From an uncultured Blautia sp. (GTDB taxonomy: Bacteria; Bacillota; Clostridia; Lachnospirales; Lachnospiraceae), in contig CAKRVX010000058.1 of NCBI GenBank assembly GCA_934409175.1, forward strand, positions 1 through 12,859: DNA of 12,859 nucleotides, read 5' to 3'. How positions within the stretch are numbered: position 1 is the stretch's first letter; the number at the start of each line of letters is the position of its first letter. This document shows, piece by piece, positions 1 to 6,350 of the stretch. The notes under the pieces are model-generated. The model was given only the letters and a program-made list of their open reading frames with translations, ran no database searches and was not told where the DNA came from. The position numbers were made by a program, and so were the translations under genes.

Positions 1-9
1 TTTTTCTGC

Positions 10-759
10 TTATAACTGTGTAAGCTGCTGAAGTGCTGATTCAGAGATCTGGTCTCCGTGTTCTTTCAGAAATGCCTCGCCGGAAAGAGTGAATGCTCTA
101 CCGCTTCCATATTCTGTCAGAATATTGCAGATTCGGTTGAATTCCTCCGGAGAGCAGGAAGACTGGTGAATTACCAGCTTATAACTGTTGTCTGAAGGAT
201 CTTTGTATAAAGTATTTTCACCTGTAAAGTAGCCATTCAGCCCATGAGCTGCTGCGATTACATCATCCAGTGTGTCAAACTCATAGAGGCGGATCAGATT
301 TACGTCAGCAGGTTTACTGTTATCTGCTGTTTCATCGGAAGAAGTATCAGACGGAGCTGCTTTTTCTTTCTTCTGGGTACTTTTTACCTTAGCTTCATAG
401 AGCTTCTGGAAAATATCGATAATGTTATCTGCACCGTCCAGTTCAACGGTATTGGATTGATCTTTACCCTTAAATGGAGCAAATTTAGAAAAACGTGTAT
501 CCAGTTCTTCAGGGTCCTCAACTTTGGTAATGATGAGGATAATACTTTCGGGGCTTACCGGGATGGCTTCTATCATAAGTGGAATATTGTCAGCTTCGAA
601 TCCGAACTGAATCTGAGCCTGCTGCATCATATCCCGGAAAAGTTTCTTGGCTTTATCTGTACCGTATGCAAGTTCGCTGATACGGATCTGATGATTTTCC
701 AGATCTTCCCTCGTCAGGGTGCAGCGTATCTGATTGTCATTGATTTTTTCTATTTTCAT
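10..759 (-). CDS. mecA: Adaptor protein MecA (ClpC adaptor)
   Basis: This 249-residue protein is recognised as MecA by its overall pattern. The N-terminal domain (about residues 1-95) opens with MKIEKINDNQIRCTLT and contains a Lys/Asp-rich helix and a hydrophobic strand ending in ITKVEDPEEL. A low-complexity Lys/Ser/Asp linker covers about residues 125-150. The C-terminal domain (about 155-245) starts with YEFDTLDDVI and includes an ENTLYK strand and a LTEYG/LKEHG segment. In Bacillus, MecA delivers substrates such as ComK to the ClpC/ClpP protease and helps ClpC assemble; the N domain binds substrate and the C domain binds ClpC. Substrates here are unknown. Length is close to the family norm (about 220-250). 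The start is ATG with a modest AGGA site about 11 nt upstream on the minus strand. The gene is monocistronic as far as the window shows; its terminator would lie beyond the left edge. Confidence 0.9.
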   Translation of the reverse strand: MKIEKINDNQIRCTLTREDLENHQIRISELAYGTDKAKKLFRDMMQQAQIQFGFEADNIPLMIEAIPVSPESIILIITKVEDPEELDTRFSKFAPFKGKDQSNTVELDGADNIIDIFQKLYEAKVKSTQKKEKAAPSDTSSDETADNSKPADVNLIRLYEFDTLDDVIAAAHGLNGYFTGENTLYKDPSDNSYKLVIHQSSCSPEEFNRICNILTEYGSGRAFTLSGEAFLKEHGDQISESALQQLTQL

Positions 760-854
760 GTCATATCACATCCTGTTCTGTTTACTCCCGCTTTCTGAAG
801 AAAACGGGACATGGCATCGAAATGCTTTGGTTAAAATATAATTTTATACACTAT

Positions 855-884
855 ATTATATAACAGAAAAGTGCAAAATGTAAA
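855..884 (-). promoter_or_regulatory. Sigma-A type promoter of mecA
   Basis: On the minus strand a TTTACA -35 box (879-884) is followed after 18 nt by a perfect TATAAT -10 box (855-860). It lies about 95 nt upstream of the mecA start codon, in very AT-rich DNA, and is the best promoter in that direction. Confidence 0.6.
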
Positions 885-956
885 GATAAGCAGGTTATCT
901 AATTATAAAAATTTCGGAAACAAAATCGAAAAAAATGATCAAATTGCCAAAAGACC

Positions 957-984
957 TTGAACCATAAGTGAAAGTATGTATAAT
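957..984 (+). promoter_or_regulatory. Sigma-A type promoter driving the leader of the small gene
   Basis: A TTGAAC -35 box (957-962) is separated by 16 nt from a perfect TATAAT -10 box (979-984), so transcription would begin near 991. It points right and is divergent from the mecA promoter about 75 bp away. Transcripts would carry a leader of about 260 nt before the next ribosome binding site. Confidence 0.6.
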
Positions 985-990
985 GGAGAT

Positions 991-1253
991 TAGGAGAAAA
1001 CCAAAACCTGCGAAACCGATTAAAAGCATAACACACCTCGCAACAGATACGCTTTTTTACGTATCTGAATTTCGATCAGAATGATCATTGCATTTCAAGA
1101 CCTCATTACCATATATTCATCGGCACTTCTGCCGCGGTAATGGACAGGTGAATCCCCATTTACATTATAAATAAAGGTATCAGCAGGGATGAGAGTTTTT
1201 TCCAGAACCTGTATGGTGTTTTCTAAAAATATAAAAAGAAAGGAGGACAGCTT
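991..1253 (+). promoter_or_regulatory. Long structured 5' leader, family unknown
   Basis: The gene-free stretch from 760 to 1253 is filled mainly by this leader and the two divergent promoters. Two hairpins can be read directly. The first has arms CAGATACG (1044-1051) and CGTATCTG (1060-1067) around an 8-nt T-rich loop. The second has an outer stem CATTACC (1104-1110) with GGTAATG (1136-1142), enclosing CGGCA (1121-1125) with TGCCG (1130-1134) and a CTTC loop. A run of six T lies at 1196-1201 without an obvious strong stem just before it. CTCAT (1102-1106) could alternatively pair with ATGAG (1189-1193), which would disrupt the second hairpin. The terminal stretches AGAAAAC (995-1001) and GTTTTCT (1218-1224) could pair to close the whole leader. 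No known riboswitch or T-box consensus was recognised. It could be a cis-regulatory leader or an independent small RNA. Confidence 0.4.
1241..1246 (+). promoter_or_regulatory. Perfect Shine-Dalgarno that points to an ACG start
   Basis: A perfect AGGAGG site lies exactly 7 nt before ACG at 1254. There is no ATG, GTG or TTG at usable spacing in the frame of the downstream gene. The first conventional start in that frame is TTG at 1299, which has no ribosome binding site of its own. Confidence 0.55.
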
Positions 1254-1523
1254 ACGGAAAATATATCACGGGCTACACCAAAAGATCTGCGTAAACCATT
1301 GGAGAATGAAAACGGAAGTGATTTGAAGAAAGAACTGAAAAAAGAACTGAAAGAATATCGTTCCCAGGGAATTCCTCTTTATCTGAACGGAAAACCCAGT
1401 TCTCCAAAGTCCATTGCAAAAGCCTGTCAGATTGCAGAGGGCGTTGGTTATATGCGGGATTACGTAGAAGATGAAAAAGGACGCATTGCTCGTGTCGATT
1501 TCGATTTTATCCGAAACAGGTAA
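1254..1523 (+). CDS. Small charged protein of unknown function, probable ACG start
   Basis: I do not recognise this family. From ACG at 1254 it would be 89 residues; from TTG at 1299 it would be 74. The extra N-terminal residues (TENISRATPKDLRKP) read like real protein and sit directly behind a perfect AGGAGG, so the longer form is preferred. The frame is closed upstream by TAA at 1224-1226. The sequence has a Lys/Glu-rich amphipathic helix (repeated LKKELKKELKEY) and then a compact part with LYLNGKP and VGYMRDYV. It ends in a short beta-like stretch (RVDFDFIRNR). There is no signal peptide or membrane segment, so it is probably cytosolic. It stands alone behind a long structured leader, which suggests post-transcriptional control. 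A gene caller restricted to standard starts would report only 1299-1523. Confidence 0.6.
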   Translation, partial: TENISRATPKDLRKPLENENGSDLKKELKKELKEYRSQGIPLYLNGKPSSPKSIAKACQIAEGVGYMRDYVEDEKGRIARVDFDFIRNR

Positions 1524-1533
1524 CCAAAGATAA

Positions 1534-1591
1534 GGGCTGTTTGAAAAAAGTGGAATCTTCCCCCGATGTCCATAATGCCGTCAGACAGCCC
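1534..1591. repeat. Imperfect inverted repeat, 58 bp
   Basis: The arms GGGCTGTTTGA (1534-1544) and TCAGACAGCCC (1581-1591) match at 10 of 11 positions, and the mismatch is a G-U wobble in RNA. They enclose 36 nt containing GGAATCTTCC. The element begins 10 nt after the stop codon of the small gene. No T tract follows it on the plus strand (GATTAG follows), so it is not a classical terminator. On the minus strand it is followed by the partly T-rich TTATCTTT. It could be an RNA-stabilising hairpin or a relic of a small inverted-repeat element. Confidence 0.5.
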
Positions 1592-1697
1592 GATTAGAAA
1601 AGAAAATTTCTGTATCTGAAAGGAGACGATTCGGATATCTGATAAATATAAAAAAACTGTGAACAGGTAATTTATGCAATACAATTGTAATAATTTA

Positions 1698-1706
1698 TGA
1701 TATAAT
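1698..1706 (+). promoter_or_regulatory. Extended -10 promoter of the GH18-cwlD unit
   Basis: TGATATAAT is a perfect extended -10 element (TGnTATAAT). There is no good -35 box 16-18 nt upstream, which is normal for this promoter class. It lies about 60 nt before the GH18 start codon. Confidence 0.5.
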
Positions 1707-1764
1707 ATGAAAGCAATCAGTAATAGAACAGAATAATAAAAAACATACTGAAAGGAAGAAAAAA

Positions 1765-3411
1765 ATGGACAGAAAATATAGGCCAGCACTGGCTGTAGGA
1801 GTTCTGATCCTTCTTGTAGCAGTGATCGGAGTGCTAAGTACTGTGATCATAAGACATATTCCGACAAAAGAGAAAATGGATCTGAATGAATACTACGGAA
1901 AACCGGCAGACGGAGAAGCTGCTCTGATTCTGGGGACACAGCAGCTGGAGGAGAGAGGCCTGGTGAATGGCGATAAGGTATATCTGCCCCTTGATGTAGT
2001 AAATAAATACCTTAATCAGAGATATTACTGGGACTCTGCGAATCAGCAGATTCTTTATGCAACACCTACAGAACTCACAACAGCGCCGGCGTCAACAGAA
2101 TCCGGAGATCAGGTATGGCTGAAGGATAATACTGTATATCTGAATCTTTCATATGTGCAGCAGTATACAGATATCGATGCATATATATATAAAGATCCTT
2201 ACCGGGTAGCTATCCAGTATCAGTTTAATAAAGTAAAAACAGTTACAGTTAAGAAAAAGACAGAGATACGTTACCGTGGCGGAATTAAATCAAAGGTTCT
2301 TACAACTGTTGATAAAGGAACTCAGCTTCGGCTTATTGAAGAAATGGATGACTGGGATCAGGTTGCCACGAGTGATGGTTATATTGGATATGTAGAGAAA
2401 AAGAAAGTAGGAAAAGTAAAGAAAACAACAATGGACCGTACTTTTCAGAGTGAGGAATATACCTACATTACAATGGATCAGCCGGTAAACATGGTATGGC
2501 ATCAGGTAACATCTGCAGATGCCAATGCATATCTGGCAGATGCGACTGCCAATATGACAGGCGTAAATGTAATTTCCCCTACCTGGTTTTATCTTACTGA
2601 CACTGCAGGTAATATTGCCAATATTGCAAGTGCGGATTATGTATCACAGGCTCATGATAAAGGTCTGCAGGTCTGGGGGCTGATCGATAACTTTACGCAG
2701 GATGTAAGTACAACAGAAACATTGTCCAATACCGCATCCAGACAGAATATTATCAGTCAGCTTATTCAGGCGGCAACCAGTGTGGGAATGGATGGAATTA
2801 ATGTGGATTTTGAATCTCTCAGTGAAGATGTGGGAATTCATTTTCTGGAATTTTTAAGAGAGCTTTCCATAGAGTGTCATAAAAACAATCTGGTTCTCTC
2901 AGTTGACAATCCAGTTCCGGAAGATTTTACCAGTCATTATGACCGTGCAGAGCAGGGGCGTGTGGTTGATTATGTGATCATCATGGGATATGATGAACAT
3001 TATGTGGGATCTGATGCGGGTTCCGTGGCTTCTCTTCCGTGGGTAGAACAGGGAATCAAGGATACTCTGGAGGAGGTTCCGGCAGAACGTGTGATCAATG
3101 CAGTTCCGTTTTATACCAGACTCTGGAAAACAACAGGCGGTGCATTAACAAGTGAAGCAATCGGAATGGATCAGGCACAGAAAGTCATTGCAGACAATAA
3201 TGTAGAGACTTATTGGGATAAGACAACTTCTCAGAATTATGGAACCTATGACGTAGATAATTCTACATATCAGATCTGGCTGGAAGATTCACAGTCTATC
3301 GCTGAGAAGGTGAAACTGATATCCAAATATAATCTGGCAGGTGTAGCTGCATGGAAACTTGGATTTGAAAACAGTGGTATCTGGCAGGTGATTACAGATA
3401 ATCTGAATTAA
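1765..3411 (+). CDS. Membrane-anchored GH18-family glycosidase with SH3-like domain
   Basis: This 548-residue protein resembles the SleL/YaaH/YdhD branch of glycoside hydrolase family 18, which cleaves beta-1,4 bonds in peptidoglycan, often in spore cortex. A hydrophobic segment at residues 8-29 acts as an uncleaved signal anchor, so the rest lies outside the membrane. Residues about 70-150 resemble the copper amine oxidase N-like fold (YLPLDVVNKYL). Residues about 157-215 are a bacterial SH3-like domain ending in DGYIGYVEKKKVG. The GH18 barrel spans about 230-548 with the active-site strand DGINVDFE (343-350). E350 is the predicted proton donor and D348 its partner. MGYDE (407-411) and AAWKLGFE around W530 are further family hallmarks. 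The first Asp pair is spaced as in the family, with Asn at 346. The start is ATG with AAGGAAG 6 nt upstream. The cwlD-like gene follows after 84 nt without a terminator. It lacks LysM repeats, unlike YaaH, so the exact substrate is uncertain. Confidence 0.85.
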   Translation: MDRKYRPALAVGVLILLVAVIGVLSTVIIRHIPTKEKMDLNEYYGKPADGEAALILGTQQLEERGLVNGDKVYLPLDVVNKYLNQRYYWDSANQQILYATPTELTTAPASTESGDQVWLKDNTVYLNLSYVQQYTDIDAYIYKDPYRVAIQYQFNKVKTVTVKKKTEIRYRGGIKSKVLTTVDKGTQLRLIEEMDDWDQVATSDGYIGYVEKKKVGKVKKTTMDRTFQSEEYTYITMDQPVNMVWHQVTSADANAYLADATANMTGVNVISPTWFYLTDTAGNIANIASADYVSQAHDKGLQVWGLIDNFTQDVSTTETLSNTASRQNIISQLIQAATSVGMDGINVDFESLSEDVGIHFLEFLRELSIECHKNNLVLSVDNPVPEDFTSHYDRAEQGRVVDYVIIMGYDEHYVGSDAGSVASLPWVEQGIKDTLEEVPAERVINAVPFYTRLWKTTGGALTSEAIGMDQAQKVIADNNVETYWDKTTSQNYGTYDVDNSTYQIWLEDSQSIAEKVKLISKYNLAGVAAWKLGFENSGIWQVITDNLN

Positions 3412-3484
3412 ATCAAAATGAGTACAAAAGAAAAAGCATGATGCTAAAAACACTCTCTGAGACATATATTAAAATGAATATGCC

Positions 3485-3491
3485 AGGGGGT
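3485..3491 (+). promoter_or_regulatory. Ribosome binding site deciding the amidase start
   Basis: AGGGGGT can pair along its full length with the anti-Shine-Dalgarno if one G-U wobble is allowed. It overlaps the GTG at 3490, which therefore cannot be the real start. It leaves TTG at 3496 (4 nt) or TTG at 3502 (10 nt) as the likely initiation codon. Confidence 0.5.
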
Positions 3492-3495
3492 GTTT

Positions 3496-4200
3496 TTGAG
3501 TTTGAAAAAATATGGGATAGAGCTGATTATGGCATTCCTTCTGCTTCTGAGTTTTTATGTTTTATCCAGGGAGGCAGCACAGACGGCAGGAAATATGGAA
3601 AAAACAGACGGTTCACAGGTCATACTGGTAGATGCAGGGCATGGAGGCACGGATCCGGGAATGATCGGAGTGGGAGGTCTTGAGGAAAAGGGAATAAATC
3701 TTAAGATTGCAGGAAAACTGAAAAAAGTTCTTGAGGAAAAGGGATTTACTGTGATTATGACCCGTGAGAAAGATCAGGGACTTTATGATGAAGACAGCAG
3801 AAATCGGAAGGCACAGGATATGCAGCGGCGGATTGCACTGATCCGGGAAAAGTCGCCGGTGTTGTGCGTAAGTATTCATCAGAACAGTTACCAGGATCCT
3901 GCTGTATTTGGTCCACAGGTATTCTATTATGAAGATTCGGTTCAGGGAAAAGAGCTGGCAGAGTTGATACAGACGGAGTTAAATACCCGGCTGGAAGTCA
4001 AAAGACCCCGTTCACCCAAAGGAAATAAGACGTATTATCTGTTGAAACGGAGTGAGAGTGTGCTCAATATTGTGGAATGTGGTTTCCTCACAAATCAGGA
4101 AGAGGCAGATCTGCTGCAGAGGGAAGAATATCAACAGAAAGTGGCGGAAGCTGTAGCAGCAGGTATCAATACATATTTACAAGAACATACTTTAAAATAA
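3496..4200 (+). CDS. cwlD: N-acetylmuramoyl-L-alanine amidase, CwlD-like
   Basis: This Amidase_3 protein has about 234 residues, close to Bacillus CwlD (237). CwlD removes the peptide side chain from muramic acid in spore cortex, the first step toward the muramic delta-lactam that germination enzymes recognise. A membrane or signal segment covers about residues 6-23. The catalytic domain starts at VILVDAGHGG. Predicted zinc ligands are H49 in that motif, E64 in LEEKGINL and H128 in SIHQN. The catalytic glutamate is E194 in VECGFLTN. All key residues of the fold are present, so the enzyme should be active. The start is a non-ATG codon; TTG 3496 is chosen from ribosome binding site spacing, with GTG 3490 and TTG 3502 as alternatives. 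It lies 84 nt behind the GH18 gene with no terminator between, which supports joint transcription. A vegetative amidase role is possible but less likely given the length and neighbour. Confidence 0.85.
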   Translation: MSLKKYGIELIMAFLLLLSFYVLSREAAQTAGNMEKTDGSQVILVDAGHGGTDPGMIGVGGLEEKGINLKIAGKLKKVLEEKGFTVIMTREKDQGLYDEDSRNRKAQDMQRRIALIREKSPVLCVSIHQNSYQDPAVFGPQVFYYEDSVQGKELAELIQTELNTRLEVKRPRSPKGNKTYYLLKRSESVLNIVECGFLTNQEEADLLQREEYQQKVAEAVAAGINTYLQEHTLK

Positions 4201-4209
4201 AAAAATATT

Positions 4210-4282
4210 TTGCTATACTCTATACTGTTAAAGGCCGGCATACCAGAGATGATTACAGGTCAATAATCTGGTATGCTATAAT
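4210..4282 (+). promoter_or_regulatory. Tandem extended -10 elements with an inverted repeat in the spacer
   Basis: Two extended -10-like elements lie here: TGCTATACT (4210-4218) and the perfect TGCTATAAT (4274-4282). A perfect 10-bp inverted repeat, GCATACCAGA (4238-4247) and TCTGGTATGC (4267-4276), has its right arm ending exactly where TATAAT (4277-4282) begins. A repressor bound there would cover the promoter. The same repeat could form an RNA hairpin at the end of cwlD transcripts, but no T tract follows, so termination is unlikely. The region is about 50 nt upstream of the first GT-C gene. Confidence 0.5.
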
Positions 4283-4328
4283 CAAAAAACAATGAAACAA
4301 AAAGAAAATAAAGATACAGGGGGAAATT

Positions 4329-6311
4329 ATGCTTGGTATTATTTACCTGATCCTGTCCATGATGATTGGATATGAAGTATCTGTGATTCTGATAGGACCG
4401 AAAGAAATCAGTACAGATATAAACCGTATCTGGCTGGTATTTCCTGCTTCTTTTGGTACAGGAATACTTCTTATTACATGGGCAGTTTATTTTATTTCAT
4501 GGTTTGCCAGTGTAGTTGGAGGATCAGAAAAACCTCTTTTCTATGGAAATCTTATTACACTGTCAGCGGTAACGTTTATCTTTGCATATATGATATATAA
4601 AAGAAAGAAAAGGCTGCAGTCTATGAAGCCGAAAGCCATGGTTTCTGACAGAAATCGATTTAAGAAAGAACTGGTGCTGTTTGGAATATTGTTGGTTTTT
4701 CTTACATATATCATGTTTTATGTATTTTACATCAGAGATGGGGTGCTGTATGCAGGACTGACTGTATGCAGCGATTATGCACCGCATACTGCGATGATGA
4801 GATCATTTTCCCTGGGAAATAATTTTCCTACGCAATATCCACATTTCGGAGGAGCCGACGTAAAATATCATTTTATGTTTCAGTTTCTTGCCGGAAACCT
4901 GGAATATCTGGGATTGAGACTGGATTTCGCTTATAATCTGATCAGTATCGGAGCGCTGATGGGATTTCTGATGCTGTTGTATCAGCTGGCATTGCGGATT
5001 ACTTCCAGAATGTGCTGTGGAGTTCTTACCATTCTTTTTTTCTTTTTCAGAAGCAGCATGGCGTTTTGGCGTTTTCTGTGGGAACATATTCAGGCGGGAG
5101 ATCTGTTGACAACTTTGCAGGAAAACACAGCATTTATTGGTTATACAACTAACGAAAACTGGGGGCTGTGGAATTTTAATGTGTATCTGAACCAGAGACA
5201 TCTGGCATTTGGACTTTTGGTGGTGACTTTGGCACTCTATATGTTTATGGATTGGCTGGAATCCGGGATCTCTCATGAAGAAAAGGGATTACAATGGCTG
5301 TTGCAAAGGTTTACCACATCGGCAGGATGGAGATGCCGTCAGCCGGAAAAAGCCTTGTTTATGGGATTGTTTATGGGATTGGCTGCATTCTGGAATGGTG
5401 CTGCAGTAATCGGCGGACTTCTGATTCTCATGGGATTTGCCATTTTTTCAGATGGAAAGCTGGACTATCTGATCACAGCGCTGGTGACAATATTTTTCTC
5501 TTTTCTTCAGACAAAAATTTTCATTTATGGAAGTGCTATGGGATTTCAGTTCTATCCCGGGTTTCTTGCAGATAAGAAAACATTTTTTGGTGTAGTTTCC
5601 TATCTGTTCTGGATGGGGGGGATTTTTTTCCTGGGATTGTTGGGACTGGCAGTGTTCCTGTGCAGAAAAGGAAGGGCGTTGTTGATCAGTTTTCTGATCC
5701 CGGTAATATTTGCATTTACCATATTGATGACTACAGATATCAATGTCAACCATAAGTATATTATGATTTCTTATGCATTTCTGTCGATTTTGTGGGCATG
5801 GGCAGTGTGCAGAATCTGGGAAGGAAAGATTCTTAAAAAGGTTCTGGCAGTGATTCTGGCTGTTTGTCTTACTGTAACAGGCGTTTACGATTTTGTGGTA
5901 ATCCTTAAGGGAAATGGACCAGGCCGAAGGATTGCTGTTAATATGAACAGTGAACTTACAGCCTGGCTTGCAGACAATCTGAAAAAAGATGATCTGCTGC
6001 TTACACCGGAGTACAGTATTAATGAAGTAACCATGTCGGGAGTGATGCTCTACTGTGGATGGCCATATTACGCATGGTCTGCCGGATATGATACTTATTA
6101 CAGAGCTGCACAGGCGGTGACAATCTATACCACTTCGGACAGTGAGACACTGAGAAAGACAGTGAAACAGGAAAAGATTACATATATTCTTTACGAAGAA
6201 GGCTCACAGTTTGAAGAACAGACATGCAGAGAAGATGTGATCGCACAGACTTATAAAATGGTATATCAGAATCCTGGCGGAACTATTCGAATCTACAAGA
6301 CTTCAGAATAG
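4329..6311 (+). CDS. Polytopic membrane protein, GT-C glycosyltransferase-like
   Basis: This 660-residue protein has roughly a dozen hydrophobic segments, a large extracytoplasmic loop after the fourth one, and a soluble C-terminal domain (about 540-660). The loop begins with the acidic motif SDYAPHTAMMRSF (D149, H153, R158), followed by NNFPTQYPHFGG and KYHFMFQF. This layout is typical of GT-C transferases, which use polyprenyl-phosphate-linked sugars outside the membrane, with an Asp in the first external loop as base. It parallels the DUF2298 protein encoded next: D149/MMRS lines up with D156/MMRS there. The tails share a WL..N start, an IYT.(S/T)(D/S) motif and a YI(L/F) strand. The start is ATG, 4 nt behind AGGGGGA. 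The next gene follows after 39 nt. Acceptor and donor are unknown, and no named family can be assigned with certainty. It contains a G7 and T7 tract (5615-5629) and a 12-bp tandem duplication (5355-5381). Confidence 0.65.
   Translation: MLGIIYLILSMMIGYEVSVILIGPKEISTDINRIWLVFPASFGTGILLITWAVYFISWFASVVGGSEKPLFYGNLITLSAVTFIFAYMIYKRKKRLQSMKPKAMVSDRNRFKKELVLFGILLVFLTYIMFYVFYIRDGVLYAGLTVCSDYAPHTAMMRSFSLGNNFPTQYPHFGGADVKYHFMFQFLAGNLEYLGLRLDFAYNLISIGALMGFLMLLYQLALRITSRMCCGVLTILFFFFRSSMAFWRFLWEHIQAGDLLTTLQENTAFIGYTTNENWGLWNFNVYLNQRHLAFGLLVVTLALYMFMDWLESGISHEEKGLQWLLQRFTTSAGWRCRQPEKALFMGLFMGLAAFWNGAAVIGGLLILMGFAIFSDGKLDYLITALVTIFFSFLQTKIFIYGSAMGFQFYPGFLADKKTFFGVVSYLFWMGGIFFLGLLGLAVFLCRKGRALLISFLIPVIFAFTILMTTDINVNHKYIMISYAFLSILWAWAVCRIWEGKILKKVLAVILAVCLTVTGVYDFVVILKGNGPGRRIAVNMNSELTAWLADNLKKDDLLLTPEYSINEVTMSGVMLYCGWPYYAWSAGYDTYYRAAQAVTIYTTSDSETLRKTVKQEKITYILYEEGSQFEEQTCREDVIAQTYKMVYQNPGGTIRIYKTSE
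5355..5381 (+). repeat. In-frame 12-bp tandem duplication in the GT-C gene
   Basis: TTGTTTATGGGA occurs twice back to back (5355-5366, 5367-5378) and begins a third copy with TTG. It encodes LFMGLFMGL inside a membrane helix. Being a multiple of three, gain or loss of a copy would keep the frame. Confidence 0.7.
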
Positions 6312-6350
6312 TAAAAAATAAAAATCAGACTGAAAAGGAGGATATCACAA

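Noticed and set aside
244..798. Long plus-strand open frame opposite mecA
   Set aside because: It is antisense to a clear MecA coding sequence, is Cys/Phe-rich without domain logic, and has no ribosome binding site.
1044..1142. T-box or known riboswitch in the leader
   Set aside because: The TGCCGCGGTAATGG stretch only loosely resembles a T-box sequence. No specifier stem or other family consensus could be found.
1460..1789. Minus-strand open frame rich in Phe, Tyr and Ile
   Set aside because: It spans the inverted repeat and the promoter region and overlaps the ends of two better genes. Its composition reflects AT-rich DNA read in reverse.
3438..3683. Alternative plus-strand open frame at the start of the amidase
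   Set aside because: It is out of frame with the amidase motifs, which continue intact in the other frame. The AGGGGGT site serves the amidase starts.
4238..4276. Intrinsic terminator for cwlD
   Set aside because: The stem is perfect but is followed by TATAATCAAAAAAC, not a T run, and the loop is 19 nt long.
4803..5276. Minus-strand open frame inside the first GT-C gene
   Set aside because: It is the shadow of a membrane protein gene, giving a Gln/His/Ser-rich translation typical of reverse reading.
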